Source: Sorghum bicolor
Taxonomy: Eukaryota > Streptophyta > Magnoliopsida > Poales > Poaceae
Direction of reading: 5' to 3'
DNA length: 64,000 bases
NCBI RefSeq assembly: GCF_000003195.3
Contig: NC_012870.2
Span: 35,032,741 to 35,096,740, forward strand
The position numbers and the translations under genes are program-made. The notes beneath the pieces are model-generated. The model was not told where the DNA came from and did not search any database. It saw nothing but the letters and a program-made list of their open reading frames with translations. The first letter of the stretch is position 1; the number at the start of each line of letters is the position of its first letter. Below, piece by piece: positions 1-12,809 of the stretch.

Positions 1-803
1 ACACTCCGCATAGGTGACACTTTCAGATAGACATAATCACCTTCCTCGAAAGCTAGTTCTCTCCTACATGTATCTGCATAACTTTTCTGACGAGACTGAG
101 CAACTCTCAGATTATCCTGGATGGTTCGCACTAGTTGTTCTGCATGTCTAAGCACATCCGTACCAAACACCTGTGTCTCCCCAGTTTGATTCCAAAACAA
201 AGGTGTTCTAAACTTACGACCATATAATGCTTCAAACGGTGCCATTTTAAGACTTTGCTGATAACTGTTGTTGTAAGAAAACTCTGCATATGGCAAACTC
301 TTATCCCAACTGGTTCAATACTGCAAAGCACAAGCTCTAAACATATCCTCCAGTATCTGATTGATCCTCTCAGTCTGTCCATCTGTCTGTGGATGATATG
401 CTGTACTAAAATTCAACTTTGTCCCTAATGAATCATGCACTGCTTTCCAAAAAGTAGAGGTAAACTGAGTGCCTCTATCAGATACAATCTTCTTAGGCAC
501 TCCATGCAAACAAACTATCCGCTCCATAGATAACTCTGCTAGTCGAGCTCGTGAATTAGTGGTTTTGACTGGCACGAAGTGAGCAACTTTAGTGAATCGA
601 TCCACTATTACCCATATTGAATCATATCCTCTCTGTGTACGAGGTAAACCCACTATGAAATCCATGCCTACTTCTTCCCACTTCCATTCAGGAATCTTCA
701 TTGGTTGCAACAGTCCAGCTGGCCTCTGGTGTTCAGCCTTCACTCGCTGACAAGTATCACACAAAGCAACATACTCAGCTACATCTATCTTTAATCCATA
801 CCA
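1..803 (-). pseudogene. Element A integrase (partial, broken)
   Basis: This continues the RT-RNase H frame past a TAG at 804-806. The Cys pair CDTC of the zinc-binding domain is visible, followed by the core with VDRFTK and the SDRGTQF motif carrying the second catalytic Asp, then GQTERINQ with the Glu. A second in-frame stop, TGA at 315-317, cuts the core where a Gly codon is expected. The same frame then stays open to base 1. Integrase inserts the cDNA into host DNA; this copy cannot be active. The C-terminus is outside the window. Confidence 0.85.
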
Positions 804-2663
804 CTAATACTTCTGTTTCAGATCTAGATACATCTTAGTACTACCTGGATGAATGGAATATGCTGATTGATGAGCCTCTCTCAGAATCGTATCACGAATA
901 GCCTTCACTTCAGGAACACATATCCTTTTTCCAAACCACAGTACACCATTGTCATCTATTCTGAATCCTGGTGCTTTGCCTAGTACCACATTCTGTGCTA
1001 TCTCCTTTAGTTTCTCATCTTCCAACTGTCTTTTCAATATCTCTTCCTCTAGAGTAGGAGTGACCTCAATTTCCATAGCATTTACTACAATTTCCAAGTT
1101 CAAATATGCAAATTCAGCACACAACTCCTCAGATTCACGTGTCGCCCGAAGCTCATTAGCATATTTCTTCCTGCTAAGTGCATCAGCTACGACGTTCGCC
1201 TTTCCAGGATGATAATGCACTTCCAAATCATAGTCCTTTAGCAGTTCCAACCACCTTCGTTGCCTCAAATTCAAATCTGTCTGGATGAAGATATACTTCA
1301 AACTCTTATGATCAGTGTATATGTCACTCTTATGCCCAATCAAATAGTGTCTCCAAATCTTCAATGCATGAACCACAGCTGCTAACTCTAGATCATGAGT
1401 GGGATAATTCAGTTCATGTTTCCTCAACTGTCTAGATGCATAAGCAACCACTCTACCTTCTTGCATAAGAACACAACCCAAACCTAGACGAGAAGCATCA
1501 CAATAGATAGAGAAACTCTTACTCAGATCTGGCAATACCAACACAGGTGCAGTAGTCAATCTCTTCTTAAACTCCTCAAAACTAGCTTGGCACTTATCAG
1601 ACCATACAAACTTGGCATTCTTCTCTAACAGAGCAGTCATAGGCTTTGCAAGTTTTGAGAACCCTTCAATGAATCTACGATAGTAACCAGCTAAACCAAG
1701 AAAACTGCGAATTTCACTTACATCTGTAGGTGGTTTCCAATTCAGCACATCTTTCACCTTACTAGGATCCACTGCAATACCATCATTAGAGACAACGTGA
1801 CCAAGAAAAGAAACTTCTTCCAACCAAAACTCACATTTACTTCGCTTAGCATACAGCTTATGTTCTCTAAGTTTCTGTAAGACCAATCTCAGATGTTCAG
1901 CATGTTCTTCCTTGGTTTTAGAGAATACCAGAATATCATCAATAAAGACCACCACAAACTTATCAAGATACTCCATAAATACTTTATTCATCATGTACAT
2001 AAAGTAAGCTGGTGCATTGGTCAAACCAAAAGACATAACTGTATACTCATACAACCCATACCTAGTTGTGAAAGCTGTCTTTGGTATATCTGAATTCCAA
2101 ATCTTCAATTGATGATAACCAGAACGCAAATCAATCTTAGAGAACACACAAGCACCTCTTAACTGATCAAACAAGTCATCAATCCTAGGCACGGGATATT
2201 TATTCTTGATAGTGACCTCATTAAGTGACCGATAATCAACACACATTCTGTGACTACCATCTTTCTTATCAACAAAGATAACTGGTGCACCCCATGGTGA
2301 AGAACTAGGATGAATGAACCCTTTATCTTGCAATTCCTTTATTTGTTTCTTAAGTTCCTCTAGTTCATTAACCCCCATTCTATATGGTCTTTTAGCAATA
2401 GGTGCAGTACCAGGTAGTAATTCAATTATAAACTCGATGTCACGGTCAGGTGGCATACCCGACAACTCATCTGGAAATACATCTGCGTACTCATTCACAA
2501 CACGATCCTGAGGGTTAGCATCATCATCCAACTGGTTCACTATGGCTATCCTTTGTTCCTGCACTTCGACCTTGAGTCGGTCTCCAGTTGGTGATGTTAG
2601 TTCCATTACATTGCCTTCACACTTAATCTTTGCATCTTGTTGCATCATCCAACCTGTACCCAA
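804..2663 (-). pseudogene. Element A reverse transcriptase-RNase H segment
   Basis: This 619-codon open frame starts inside the end of the protease. RT fingers and palm follow, with [10 protein letters not shown] (first catalytic Asp), [11 protein letters not shown] and the active-site box [10 protein letters not shown]. The thumb carries SFLGHVVS, then RNase H ([23 protein letters not shown]), then the start of the integrase zinc-finger region. All RT and RNase H signatures are present, but the frame is cut off from gag by a frameshift in the protease and from integrase by TAG at 804-806. It was part of a gag-pol polyprotein. Confidence 0.9.
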
Positions 2664-2862
2664 AATAATCTCCAGTTGTCCTCAGCACTATGGGGCTCAC
2701 TTTAAAGTCTACCACCCTTAGAGTCAAATTAATTGGAAAGCAACAATGTGTAGCTAGTATAGTTCCCTCTGGTGAATTTACAGTTATAGTGCTTTTCATG
2801 GCACGAGCAGGTATATTATGTGTCCTAATGAAAGCTTGTGAAATGAATGTATGCGAAGCTCA
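2664..2862 (-). pseudogene. Element A protease remnant
   Basis: Aspartic protease remnant between gag and RT. The catalytic DSGAS box is destroyed: the Asp codon reads TAT (Tyr) at 2866-2868 and the Gly codon reads TGA at 2860-2862. The following ASHTFIS stretch is recognisable, and a frameshift separates it from the ILGTGWMMQ stretch that opens the downstream RT frame. It cannot cut a polyprotein. Confidence 0.75.
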
Positions 2863-4025
2863 AGAATAAAAAAGAACGGTAGCGGGAGTGGAATGGACCT
2901 CAAATATAGCAATCATAACTTTGGGTTCCTCCATAGCTGTCCCTGCAGACACATGATTCACTCTTCCAGTGTTGGGTGTTCGGCTGTTCTCCTGGTTGCT
3001 ATTTTGCCCTTGGGAGTTCTGTGGGTTGAAGTTCTCTGGACAATCATAAGACATATGTTCCTCTTTTCCACAGCGGAAACACCTGTCAGGAGTGTTGGGA
3101 GCACTGTTCTTCCTAGGGGTGACATTAGGATTCCTTGATTGAGATGTCTGTCGACCACCTTGCTGCTGATAAGAGTTACGTTGTTGAAAATGAAAGCGTT
3201 GATTCCCACTCTGTTGTTGATTCTGGAATTGCTGAGGATACTGGTCATGGTTCCACTGACTAACTGGCCCCTGATAACTCTGATGGAAACCTTGTTGAGA
3301 GTCAAAGCACGGGCGGTTATTACTACCTGAACTTTGTCCTTGCATTCTCCTTTTCCGATCCTGACTCTTGCGCATATCATCCAGCACAATGGCACGGTTC
3401 ACCAGAGCTTGGAAAGTAGGGTAAGTGTTTCCAGCCAACTGCAATCGGAGATCATAGTAAAGGCCTTTCATAAACAGACGTTGCTTATCAACATCTTCCC
3501 TGACCTCATTCAGAGCATAGCGAGCCAACTGCTCAAAGGCATCATGATACTCTGCAACGGTCATAGAGCACATTCTGAGTGATCTAAACTCCTCTTGCTT
3601 TATCTCTATCATCCCTTCATTGATGTGACGTGCCTTAAAATCTCTACAGAATTCTTGCCAAGTGACGGTGGGAGCATTATCAGGACGAGCAGCTTGGTAT
3701 GATTCCCACCAAGCCTGAGCTGCTCCCTGCAGCTGTCCAGAAGCATATAACACCTTCTCTAGATCATTACACTGAGCTATGTTTAACTGTTTTTCCACAG
3801 CACGCAACCAATATGCTTCCATAGGGTCAGCAGAATGAGTGAACACTGGAGGTCGTCCTTTCATAAACTCGCCACGTTTATCCCTCACATAGACAGGTGG
3901 TGCTGAAGATGTTGTAGGAATGCATGCATCATCTCATTCTGTGTATGCATAAGTTCCTCCACTGAGATTGGGGCATTCGCACCCCTACCATGGCCTCTAC
4001 CTCTGCCTCTACCTCTTGCTGCCAT
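2860..4025 (-). pseudogene. Element A gag (frameshifted)
   Basis: Capsid/nucleocapsid gene. The likely original start is the ATG at 4025-4023, giving an RG-rich N-terminus (MAARGRGRGRGHGRG). That frame ends at a stop near 3887, and the main gag continues in another frame from about 3888 for 342 codons. It contains the retrotransposon gag core (AYWLRAVEKQL, WWESYQAA, FMKGLYYDLRLQLAG), a Q-rich linker and a CCHC zinc knuckle CFRCGKEEHMSYDC that binds RNA. At least one frameshift is therefore needed to read it. Confidence 0.8.
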
Positions 4026-4940
4026 ATGCATTCCAAGGTACAGAAACATATCTCAGTAATATCCAACATGATAAATACAAGAGATAGTTGAATCTGAATT
4101 TTTCTGGGCAACATCCAACATTAACAGTTCAGAAAATCAGTCATATCTCGAGTTCCAGAACCCAAAAGGTTGCATTCTGTACACCGTTGGAAAGATAAAG
4201 AGATGATCTACAACTTTCATTTAGACCATATTAACAGATTCTGTCGTTAAATTAGTCAGAACTGGGCAAAACCAAAACTGTTCCAGAATTCCAGACTGCG
4301 CAGAAACCTCAACATTGAACAGTTATATCTCACAGACCATAACAGATAATAATGTCATTCTTGCTGCATTGGAAAGATCATGAAGTCTAGTTGTTCCGAG
4401 AAAGGTTTAATGAACTTTGCACGAACAGATTTTGAGATGTACCAGATTTACTCCAGACTGTTCCAGAAATCAGCAAGGGACAAAACAGACTTTTAACCAA
4501 ACCCAACTATTTAGTTCATTAATCCTTATGCCTTAGGCCTATAAACTAAATGAAGTTGTAGATAAACTCCACAAGATCATTACACTCATTACAAAGATCC
4601 AAATCAAGCATAAGCATAATAACAAACCAAACCAAGCATCAAAAGTTCACACTTCAAGCATTGACTCAACTTGCGGTACTAACGTTCTCTTCCTATTAAC
4701 GGTAAAGATCCTATAACTCCTATTTCAATGACGTTAGAAGGTGGTAAGAAAATTTCTAAAAGCATATTCAAAGCAAGGAGTGGGGATGAGAACAAGTCTT
4801 TAAAATAAGCAATAAGGTAAAGATGAATAGGATATAGTGTAGAAGAAAATATCAAGGTTTATAGAGCAAGGGTTATATAGCAATTTCAAAACCTTAAGAC
4901 GGCCAATTTCTAACTAGGCTTGCGTCCGACAGTCAACAAA
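4026..4940 (-). other. Element A 5' leader, non-coding
   Basis: Untranslated leader between primer-binding site and gag. I see no credible gene. It holds loosely repeated phrases around 'ttggaaagat' (near 4189 and 4370), suggesting a degenerate tandem duplication of about 180 bases. Confidence 0.5.
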
Positions 4941-4952
4941 GCTCTAATACCA
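4941..4952 (-). other. Element A primer-binding site
   Basis: On the minus strand it reads TGGTATTAGAGC, three bases inside the LTR end. It differs by one base from the usual initiator-methionine site TGGTATCAGAGC. Confidence 0.8.
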
Positions 4953-4955
4953 ATT

Positions 4956-6199
4956 TGTCACACCCATATTTTAAGAACAAAATAGGATGCATAAAAGACT
5001 CATATGTGCCCCAGGAATAGTCGCACACATAAGTAGACAAATCTCAAATGTACCATTGCAGTGTTTATTACATAGCGGAACATAATAAATCACATAGTCT
5101 TATACATAAATGATAGCAAGATGTAAACAACGCTCTCGACGGAAGCTCCACACAGGGACAGTTTTGACTGGTTGACTCCAAACATAGTACTCATAATGGT
5201 AGTCCTCAATCCAATCATCATCCTTAGCATAACCTGGGGTGTTGGGAAATTGTAAGAGTGAGCATATATCGTACTCAACAAGTATAACCAGGGGTTCATG
5301 AGGCTCAAATAGCTGACACTGGTTTGACTGCATTTAGCTTTTAATAGTTGATAGCATGTTTAATCATTGGATAGCAAATATCAAGGTAGCATAATTAATC
5401 CCATAAACACATGATCAATGTATACAAGAATTAAGAATAACACATATAAACAACATAATAAACAATCATTTATCATCATTATTCACGTTCATCAGTGTCC
5501 ATCTATTCCGTCAGTTTTTCAGGCCTCCCGTATCCGTGGGCACGGCTAGTATACCAAATCTAACACTCTGCAAAGGTTGTACATCTTTACCCATGAGTCG
5601 TTATTTACCCTTTCGCCCGAGGTTGCAATTCTCTTAACCCCCTTCCTAGGGAGGTTGGCAGGGATCACTATGAAGCCTTTCAAAGGTTTCGTCTAACAAG
5701 TTAGGGCCATTAGATTCACTCGGCAGGCAGATATAGAGCCCTCCTTCCATGGCACATAACCTGCAGCGTATACACATGGACAGAGGCCACACTATACCCA
5801 ACGTGTCTAGCCATTCTTACGCCATTTAAGGTAACCGCTAACAAGCTAGAAAAAGGTCCTCATACTGAGCTAAAACTAGAGCCATGTAGCCCTCATGGTT
5901 GTACGAGTTGTAGCAGCTTTTGCCAAGGGATAAGTCCTTATGGAGGGTCAAGATCAATCTAGCAAAAGCTAGAGTTCTTTCCACCCTTTATGTTCAAGTT
6001 GCTAGAAAGCTTATTTTTATTGTTTATTGTTTATCCAAATATTCATGTTACAAGATCATGGATTATAATAAAGCACTAGCAAGAACTACCCAAATGCATA
6101 TCCAAATAGGTAACAAGGAATTCAGGATAACAATCATCTATGATTTTGCTAAGGTCATCAAGGTGATAGCATGCATATGATATATATATATGTGTATTT
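4956..6199 (-). repeat. Element A 5' LTR, part next to the leader
   Basis: Starts TGTCACACCC on the plus strand next to the primer-binding site and runs to the insertion point of element G. A related LTR end occurs at 43851-44350 (shared phrase around 'aagtataaccaggggttc'). A short TA run lies at 6178-6190. The rest of the LTR resumes at 14452. Confidence 0.8.
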
Positions 6200-7847
6200 T
6201 GTTGGGTATTCTTAACATCATTACGAAAAGTAGACAGTTTTCTAATTCTAGTAATGGTGCCAAAAATGCCAAACCTATCCCTCATACCACTTAAGCCAAG
6301 TTGTCATCCCCAGCATGACATGAGAGATGCGATTTTGAAATATGCAATTGCTCTTCTAAATAAATAAAGGATGGGATCTGCAAGTGCACAGATTAATACT
6401 GATGTAGCATTTTAACCGGGAAGTATTCTAGGTATCGTTATTTATATTTTTACCACTGGGAAGGGATTAGCAACCATCAATATTGATTATAGAATGGAAT
6501 ATGAGATTGAGTACCTATCATTGCATGTATAATTGAGAACATTTATCTAATTCTTTCATACAGGGATAAGTGTCACATAAAGGATATATGAAGTAATGAA
6601 TAGTGACAAAGATAATTAATCTGATCAGCATAACTTAGCCACATAATAAATATGATAAGCACCTCAATTAGATACTCTCGAAAGTCATTAGCATGGAATT
6701 AGAACGAACTACAAGAATATTTCCTAAGTTATTCTCAACTATATAGTCTAGCATTATCATAGTTATTGCAAGCATACTTAGCAATCATTGCGAGACAAGA
6801 CTACGCCTATGCATAGTGATATTAGCAAGGTAAATGAGAAACATAGCAATCACTCCCCTGTAATGATATTGCTCTGCCAGCCCAATACACGAGAGGGGAA
6901 CTATATAAGAATCAATGAAGCTGTCACTATCACGAACTACCCCACGATCTGGCATATTGGGTACAATCGCAGATAAATACGGTATAAGCACCACGCCTAC
7001 ACAATATCTATCATTTACCCATGGATCCGATGAATAAACGCTATACGATCCTAAGCATGTATATAGATCCAATCTAACTAAGCCAAGTACATAACTATGA
7101 TAAACGAAGAACAATATAATCTTGAATATAAGCAAGTAGAGCAAAGACATAAGCAATATATTGAAGTAGAACAAAGTCATATTCATAATATTGAAGAACA
7201 AAGATGATTAGAAGAACAATTAGAGAATTACCAAGAATCCTCTTGACAGATCCGGAAACCAATCGAAGATTGACTCCTTCTAGTTCTAATCCTATGTAGC
7301 TATGCTAATCTAGATATAATTGATGTGGTGGCTCTAATCTTGATCAGAGGCTTCTTCTCCCTTGAGAATAATAAATTAGGGTTGAGAGGCTCTCTCCTTC
7401 AGGGGCCAGGGGGTCTGGTTTTATAGTCCCTTCAAGTGAATATGGGCCGTTGGATCAAACCGACATAGATTGAACGGTTATCCTTGATCCTTTAGGTTGG
7501 TGGAGATTGATCCTGAGAGAGAGTCCTGTTTGGACTCCAACAGGGGGCAGGCGCCTAGGGCAACTGGGTGGGCGCCCAGTGCCTGGCCCCGTTCGGCCTC
7601 CGCTTCCTTCCCGTGGCTTCTGGAGTCTTCTAGATGTAAGATAATTGCGCGGCACGTTAATATCTCTATGTAATCCCGACATGTGGGCCTTTCTTCCGTA
7701 TTTCCTGATAACCCCCTGTAGAAATAGACAAACACCAAAACTCGTGGAATTCTGTCAGATAAAACCCTAAGTCTAGATGTTGATTTCATTTGGATCATTT
7801 TCTTTGTTTATTTGATAATTAAATTTGATACTTAAGGACCGTCAACA
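6200..7847 (-). repeat. Element G 3' LTR
   Basis: Left LTR, 1648 bases, TGTTGGG...GTCAACA. Pairs with 12810-14451 with scattered substitutions and small indels. Confidence 0.9.
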
Positions 7848-7860
7848 AACTCCCCCAAGC
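7848..7860 (-). other. Element G polypurine tract
   Basis: Reads GCTTGGGGGAGTT on the minus strand, abutting the LTR. It is the expected plus-strand priming site. Confidence 0.75.
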
Positions 7861-10001
7861 TTACCTCTTGCTCGTCCCTGAGCAAGGATAGTCTCAGTGA
7901 TAGATTAGAAGTTGTTGCAATGCTTTTAAAATGGACGGTACACATGCTTTTAAATGAGGTCTCATCTCTGAGTTAGAGTAAACTGTCAAGACTTAAAACT
8001 TACTTACTTTACCTTTCACCATGGGACTTGTAACTGTCTCTTCTGTCTTGAGTTGTTAAAAGATAGAACAGTCTAGTCAAGTGCCATGTCTCTTATTCTT
8101 GATCAGCTATAGCTCCGGAGTTTTTGCAGATTTTCAAATAAAACTGAGAGATCCCTTGTATGATTCTCTCAGATCTCTCTTTTGTGGTATTTCTGGATCC
8201 TTACCAAGGCAGTGATGATATATGCCTTCTCTCAAGATATGTGGTATAAGGCATAGTGACATTGCCTTCTCTCTCACCCTTACTCTAATAAGGCTTTAGT
8301 ATCTGTAGCTCATAGGTGGGAGATAAAGTATACATACTTACAAGACATTTATTGCATAGTCAAACCATGGATCCAAAGAAACAAATCAATAAGTCAAATC
8401 AAGATGTGCATGTGTGGCGAATGAATGGTGTATGGTGATGATGGTGATAACAATGGTGGAAGTCTAATTCTACTTTGCTCTTTGAGGGGATACATACCTT
8501 CCTTGCTCTTTTGAAACTTTTGAGGAGAATGAGATGATCTTCTTTTTTCTTTTTCTCTCAGGTGGGTATCTTGTACCCCTAATTCTACTGTCGGACACTT
8601 GTCATTTTTACCTCTTGTCTCACTTTTTCATTTCTTTTGAGGTTCCGGGCACTTGCCCCTTTTTATTTCCTCGTATCTTTCCTCTTTTTTTTAGAGCACT
8701 CATCTCTTGAGATAATTTAGCAAGTGGTAGTAACAAGATAACTTGAGCATTTATTTCATAGGGGAAAAACAAAGATGTTTTTGGCTATTCTCTCCCGGAT
8801 TAGGAGTAGAATATTTTTGGGTGATTCTGGAGATGGAAATGGGTGGATATATGTGGATGGTACTTCCGGAGTAGAAGCCGTATATATGAGTGAACGTGCA
8901 AGTGAATCTTGATTTTAACCACATGACAAGCTCCTAAGGGTCTACACAGCTTGACCACACTCAATGCTCATAAGCAGTAAATAGTAAATGTGTGGCTCGA
9001 AATCTAGCAAGCATATATATATGGCTGTGGTAGGAATTTAAACTCTCATCATACAGGAACTCATCATGCAATATTTTAAAGATTTTCAAAGATAAAATTC
9101 TCCAGAATTCTAGCATCTCTAGGAACAGATAAACAGCAGCTCAACCTTCCCATATCGTATCCGTTAACAACTTAGACTTCAGATCAGGTTTTCATCCCAC
9201 AAGTTTAGGTTTAGAGCAAGCTTTAAATTATAACAGTTATGTCTAAACTTGAGAGAGAATTTCAAATTTTAAAGATTAGGCAGAGCAACTATTCATCATA
9301 TCCATGCTTGAGTTTTATTATTAAGATTCAGATTAGCATAGCCACTTTATTTATTTATTAAACACACTAAGTAAAAGGCAAATATATAAGCATAAAATCT
9401 TTATTTGTTTTTTCATAATTATGTATATCTATATTTTAATATAGTATAAGTATAAAGATAGGTAGAAATACTTATCGGGATAAATGGGGGTGCTCTCCCC
9501 CAAGCTGAATTTTGACGTAATTTCTTTTGATGTATCTAGCAGGTGGCAGAGGTGTATTTGAAAGTCAGCAGCATTCTGACAGCGATTAGAATGTCCTCCG
9601 TCTGCTAGTCTTCCGGATTCTTCAATTCTGTGGAGCTCAAATAGACAACAAAGCTTGTGGAACTGATTAAGTGTTAGCATAAATATCTAGCCTTTATCAT
9701 GTTGAGACTCCTCAATAATTATTACTCTCTATTTTTATATTTTCATTTTATAAAGCAGAAAAGAAATTTTTATTTTATTTTTATGCCACCACAGTGAATG
9801 TACTTATGGGTTTTATGCCACTCGTATACTCACATAGGGCTTACTATTTTTTTCATTTTTATTTTCTTTTTAGGATAGTATGAACCTGATTAACTAAGTA
9901 AACTAGTTGACATAATTGAAAGGGAATGGATAACTACCAAGTTTACCTCTTGGCAAGGCGTTCGGTGTTTTTAAGTCCTCCGAACGGGACTCTCCTCTTT
10001 C
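7861..10001 (-). other. Element G internal non-coding DNA where pol would be
   Basis: About 2.1 kb of AT-rich sequence between the protease frames and the 3' LTR. I find no RT, RNase H, integrase or envelope motif on either strand. A second purine-tract-like string (complement of 'ctcccccaagctgaa') lies near 9494. Confidence 0.6.
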
Positions 10002-10610
10002 TCAATTGTCCTGGGATTCGTTGGGTGGCGGAGTCAGTACTTCCGGCGGTGCCTCCTCTTCATGTATAGTTATCTTCCCTTTCCATACCTGACTCGGTGC
10101 TACGGTCTCCTCTGGATAATTCTGTTTAAACTCTACGTCTTCTGATCTTATCACTTCTCCTTCGTAGTCTGCCCATCCGTCCTTGATGATTTGCCTCCTC
10201 TGGTTGCGGTTGCGTCGTTTTCTTACCTGCTTAGATTCTTCAAAGATGTAGTTAGGGTCAGTAAAATAACGGCGTACCTTCTCTGAGGGGAAGTGCATAT
10301 GGACTTCTCCGGTTCCAATGTAGATGATTGCTTTAACGGTGCTGAGGAACGGTCTTCCAAGAATGATGGGTGGATCGTACTCGTCTTCTCCCATGTCAAT
10401 AACCTGAAAGTCTGTGTAGACAAAGTGATCGTCTATCTTGACAAGGACATCAGTTACTGTTCCTTTAACCTCTCGACACGTTTGATCTACCATCTGGAGC
10501 TGAATGTATGTTGGTTTTAAGGGCATGGTTCCGAACATGAGCCGATAGGTGACTGCGGTCATTATGTTGACGCCCGATCCGGTGTCGCAAGTCGTCTTGT
10601 AGAAGTTCTA
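10002..10610 (-). pseudogene. Element G second protease-like domain
   Basis: This continues the frame of the upstream protease after a single TAG at 10608-10610. It shows CDTGSGVNIM, a retropepsin-type catalytic loop, and later PIILGRPFLS, the second conserved retropepsin motif, then a basic KRRNRNQRR tail. The layout repeats that of the domain at 10608-11483, so G carries two protease-like units in tandem. The TAG may be a mutation or a leaky stop. The catalytic Asp is present; activity is unknown. Confidence 0.75.
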
Positions 10611-11483
10611 TCCATTTATGGAGCAGTAGATGCTTGGCATTCTTGGGTCGTCCTTCTTGGTCAGAAACGGTGACTTAAGTTGGTGATCTTGGCCTCCATG
10701 AACTGCAGTGACCATCTTAGCTGACTCGGTCGACACTTGCTTGTTCCTGTTCCTCCTGTTGCTCCTCTTCCTCGATTCACGTCTGGATTGATCTGGAATT
10801 TGTGTAGTCTTGTTCTTGAAGGAAAACGTCCCCTTCCTCCCTTTGATGTAGAAACTGATCTTGGCAGCACTGGCGTAGATGACAGCTCCCGAGGTGTTTA
10901 AGAATGGCCTCCCTAAGATGATAGGTGCCCTCTCAACATTACCGGTCTCTATCACCACGAAGTCTGCTGGGGCATATAAGGTACCAACTCGGACACAAAG
11001 GTTCTTCAATATTTCTTTTGGAAAACTTATCGTCTGATCTGCAAACTGCAAACACATGGTTATTTCTGATAAAGGATATGTAAAGAATTTTTCATAGAGT
11101 ACCATGGGCATAATGTTGACACTAGAGCCAAAGTCGCAGAGTGCTTCTGGGAAGTCCACCATGCCGATGCAGATTGGGATGATGGGGCGTCCTGGATCGC
11201 CTCTCTTGACTGGCAGAAGGTCAGTAGTGAATTCAGTGACGGGGTTACTCCAATTACCTACATCAAACATGTCGACAAGATTTACAGATTCTAATCCTTC
11301 CGGTTGTGATGGTATACCGGGGCTAGTAGAAGGAACAGCAGCAGCTATTTGATTTAACTGAGATTCAATCATTTTATTAAAGCTAATTTGATTCTTGATG
11401 GTAGTAGAGAAATTATCCATTCTATTATTTATATTTTCTAGCATTTTATCATTAGATGCCAATTTCTTAGATAGGTTATCCAT
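10608..11483 (-). CDS. Element G protease-like polyprotein segment (first domain)
   Basis: 291-codon frame, Athila-like. The N-terminal 60 residues are helical and polar (gag C-terminal linker). The loop CDFGSSVNIMP carries the presumed catalytic Asp near residue 115, and ERAPIILGRPFLNTSG follows near residue 190. The C-terminus is very basic (RRESRKRSNRRNRNK). It is separated from gag by a stop near 11493. Fairly sure of the family; not sure that it is functional. Confidence 0.75.
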   Translation of the reverse strand: MDNLSKKLASNDKMLENINNRMDNFSTTIKNQISFNKMIESQLNQIAAAVPSTSPGIPSQPEGLESVNLVDMFDVGNWSNPVTEFTTDLLPVKRGDPGRPIIPICIGMVDFPEALCDFGSSVNIMPMVLYEKFFTYPLSEITMCLQFADQTISFPKEILKNLCVRVGTLYAPADFVVIETGNVERAPIILGRPFLNTSGAVIYASAAKISFYIKGRKGTFSFKNKTTQIPDQSRRESRKRSNRRNRNKQVSTESAKMVTAVHGGQDHQLKSPFLTKKDDPRMPSIYCSING

Positions 11484-11492
11484 TAGCTTTCC

Positions 11493-12651
11493 TTAATTAG
11501 ACACTAACTCTCTCAGAGCTGGAAAATTATTATTATTATTGTAAGAATTATTACCTTGATAATTACCTGAGTAGTTAGGCCTCTGTTGATTCCAACCTTG
11601 ATTTTGTTGAGGACGGTTGTAGTAGTTGCTGTTGTTGTTGTTGATGTAGTTCACATCCTCAAGCATCTCAGGACAGTGATTGTCTGAGTGTCCAGTATCT
11701 CCACACTCCTCACAAGTCATGTGAGAGTCGTAGATGTGCATAACTTCTTTCTTATCTCCAGCTCTATCGTCGAGCTTCTTCATGAGCAGGTCTAGCTTTG
11801 CAGACAGCATGTCTACCTCCTTGAGCTGATGCATACCTCCACCTTTCTTGTGTGCCTGGGTCCTCTCTTCATTCCAGTCTTGATTGGACGCCATCTTCTC
11901 CACAAGAGTTGTGGCTTGTGATATGGTAAGTGATAAGAATGCTCCTCCAGCTGCAGCATCCATGGTTTCTCAGGCACTGTTGCTGAGCCCATGATAAAAT
12001 GTTTGCATCAATAGCCAACTCTCCATTCCATGATGGGGACATTCTAGGATGTAGTCTTGGAAGTGCTCCCATGCTTTTTGGAATGGATTCATCATGTTGT
12101 TGCTGAAAACTTGTAATCTTCCCACAGAGAGCATTGGTCTTGCCCATGGGAAAGAACTTAGCCATGAAGTTTGTTGAGCAGAGTGCCCACGTAGTATTCT
12201 TCTCCTTTGTAGCGTAGAACCACTGCTTCGCTCTTCCTAACAGTGAGAATGGGAAGAGGCAAAGTAGTATAGCATCTCTGGGGACTCCTGATATGGTAAA
12301 TGTGTTGCAAATCTCCAGGAAGTGTTGGAGATGAGCACTAGCATCTTCGTGTGCCTTCCCACAGAACGGGTTGGATTGCACCATGTTCATAAGTCCAGGC
12401 TTGAGCTCAAAGTTGCCATCGATCTCTGCAGCAGGTCCAGTGCGGATGTTGTCCATAGAGGGAGCTGAGAACTCGGGGATTGATTTGTTCGCCGTGGCTT
12501 CGAACTCTGAAGACAAGTTCCGGTGATCTTCTTGATTGGATGAAGCTTCTTGCTGAAGTATTGATGATCTCCTCTTGAGCTTGGCTCTTGTTTTTCTGAA
12601 TAAGGCTTCGGGATTGTCAACAAAATTTCCTGGAAGATGCCTTCTATTCAT
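11493..12651 (-). pseudogene. Element G gag (one frameshift)
   Basis: Starts at ATG 12651. The gag core is visible (HLQHFLEICNTF, LFPFSLLGRAKQWF), then the frame is lost near 12080. The rest is read in another frame at 11493-11963, ending with the CCHC knuckle CEECGDTGHSDNHC and an Asn/Gln-rich tail. It is Athila-like capsid and nucleocapsid, needing one frameshift to be whole. Confidence 0.8.
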
Positions 12652-12783
12652 ACATTCCCCTGCATAAGATAAAAATAGAAAATATCGGGGTAAAACTGTA
12701 TGAGAGAATTGATAAGCTCAATCATATTAGTGATGCGAATGATAACTCAAAATCTATATCCATTCCTGGTTAGTAATCAACCT

Positions 12784-12801
12784 TCCCCGACAACGGCGCC
12801 A
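12784..12801 (-). other. Element G primer-binding site (tRNA-Asp type)
   Basis: Reads TGGCGCCGTTGTCGGGGA on the minus strand, one base from the usual tRNA-Asp site of Athila elements. Eight bases separate it from the LTR. Confidence 0.8.
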
Positions 12802-12809
12802 AAAATGCT

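Noticed and set aside
6785..7201. 138-codon minus-strand frame in the G LTR, repeated at 13395-13817
   Set aside because: Hydrophobic by AT-rich composition and inside an LTR; the two copies differ by indels rather than showing codon-level constraint.
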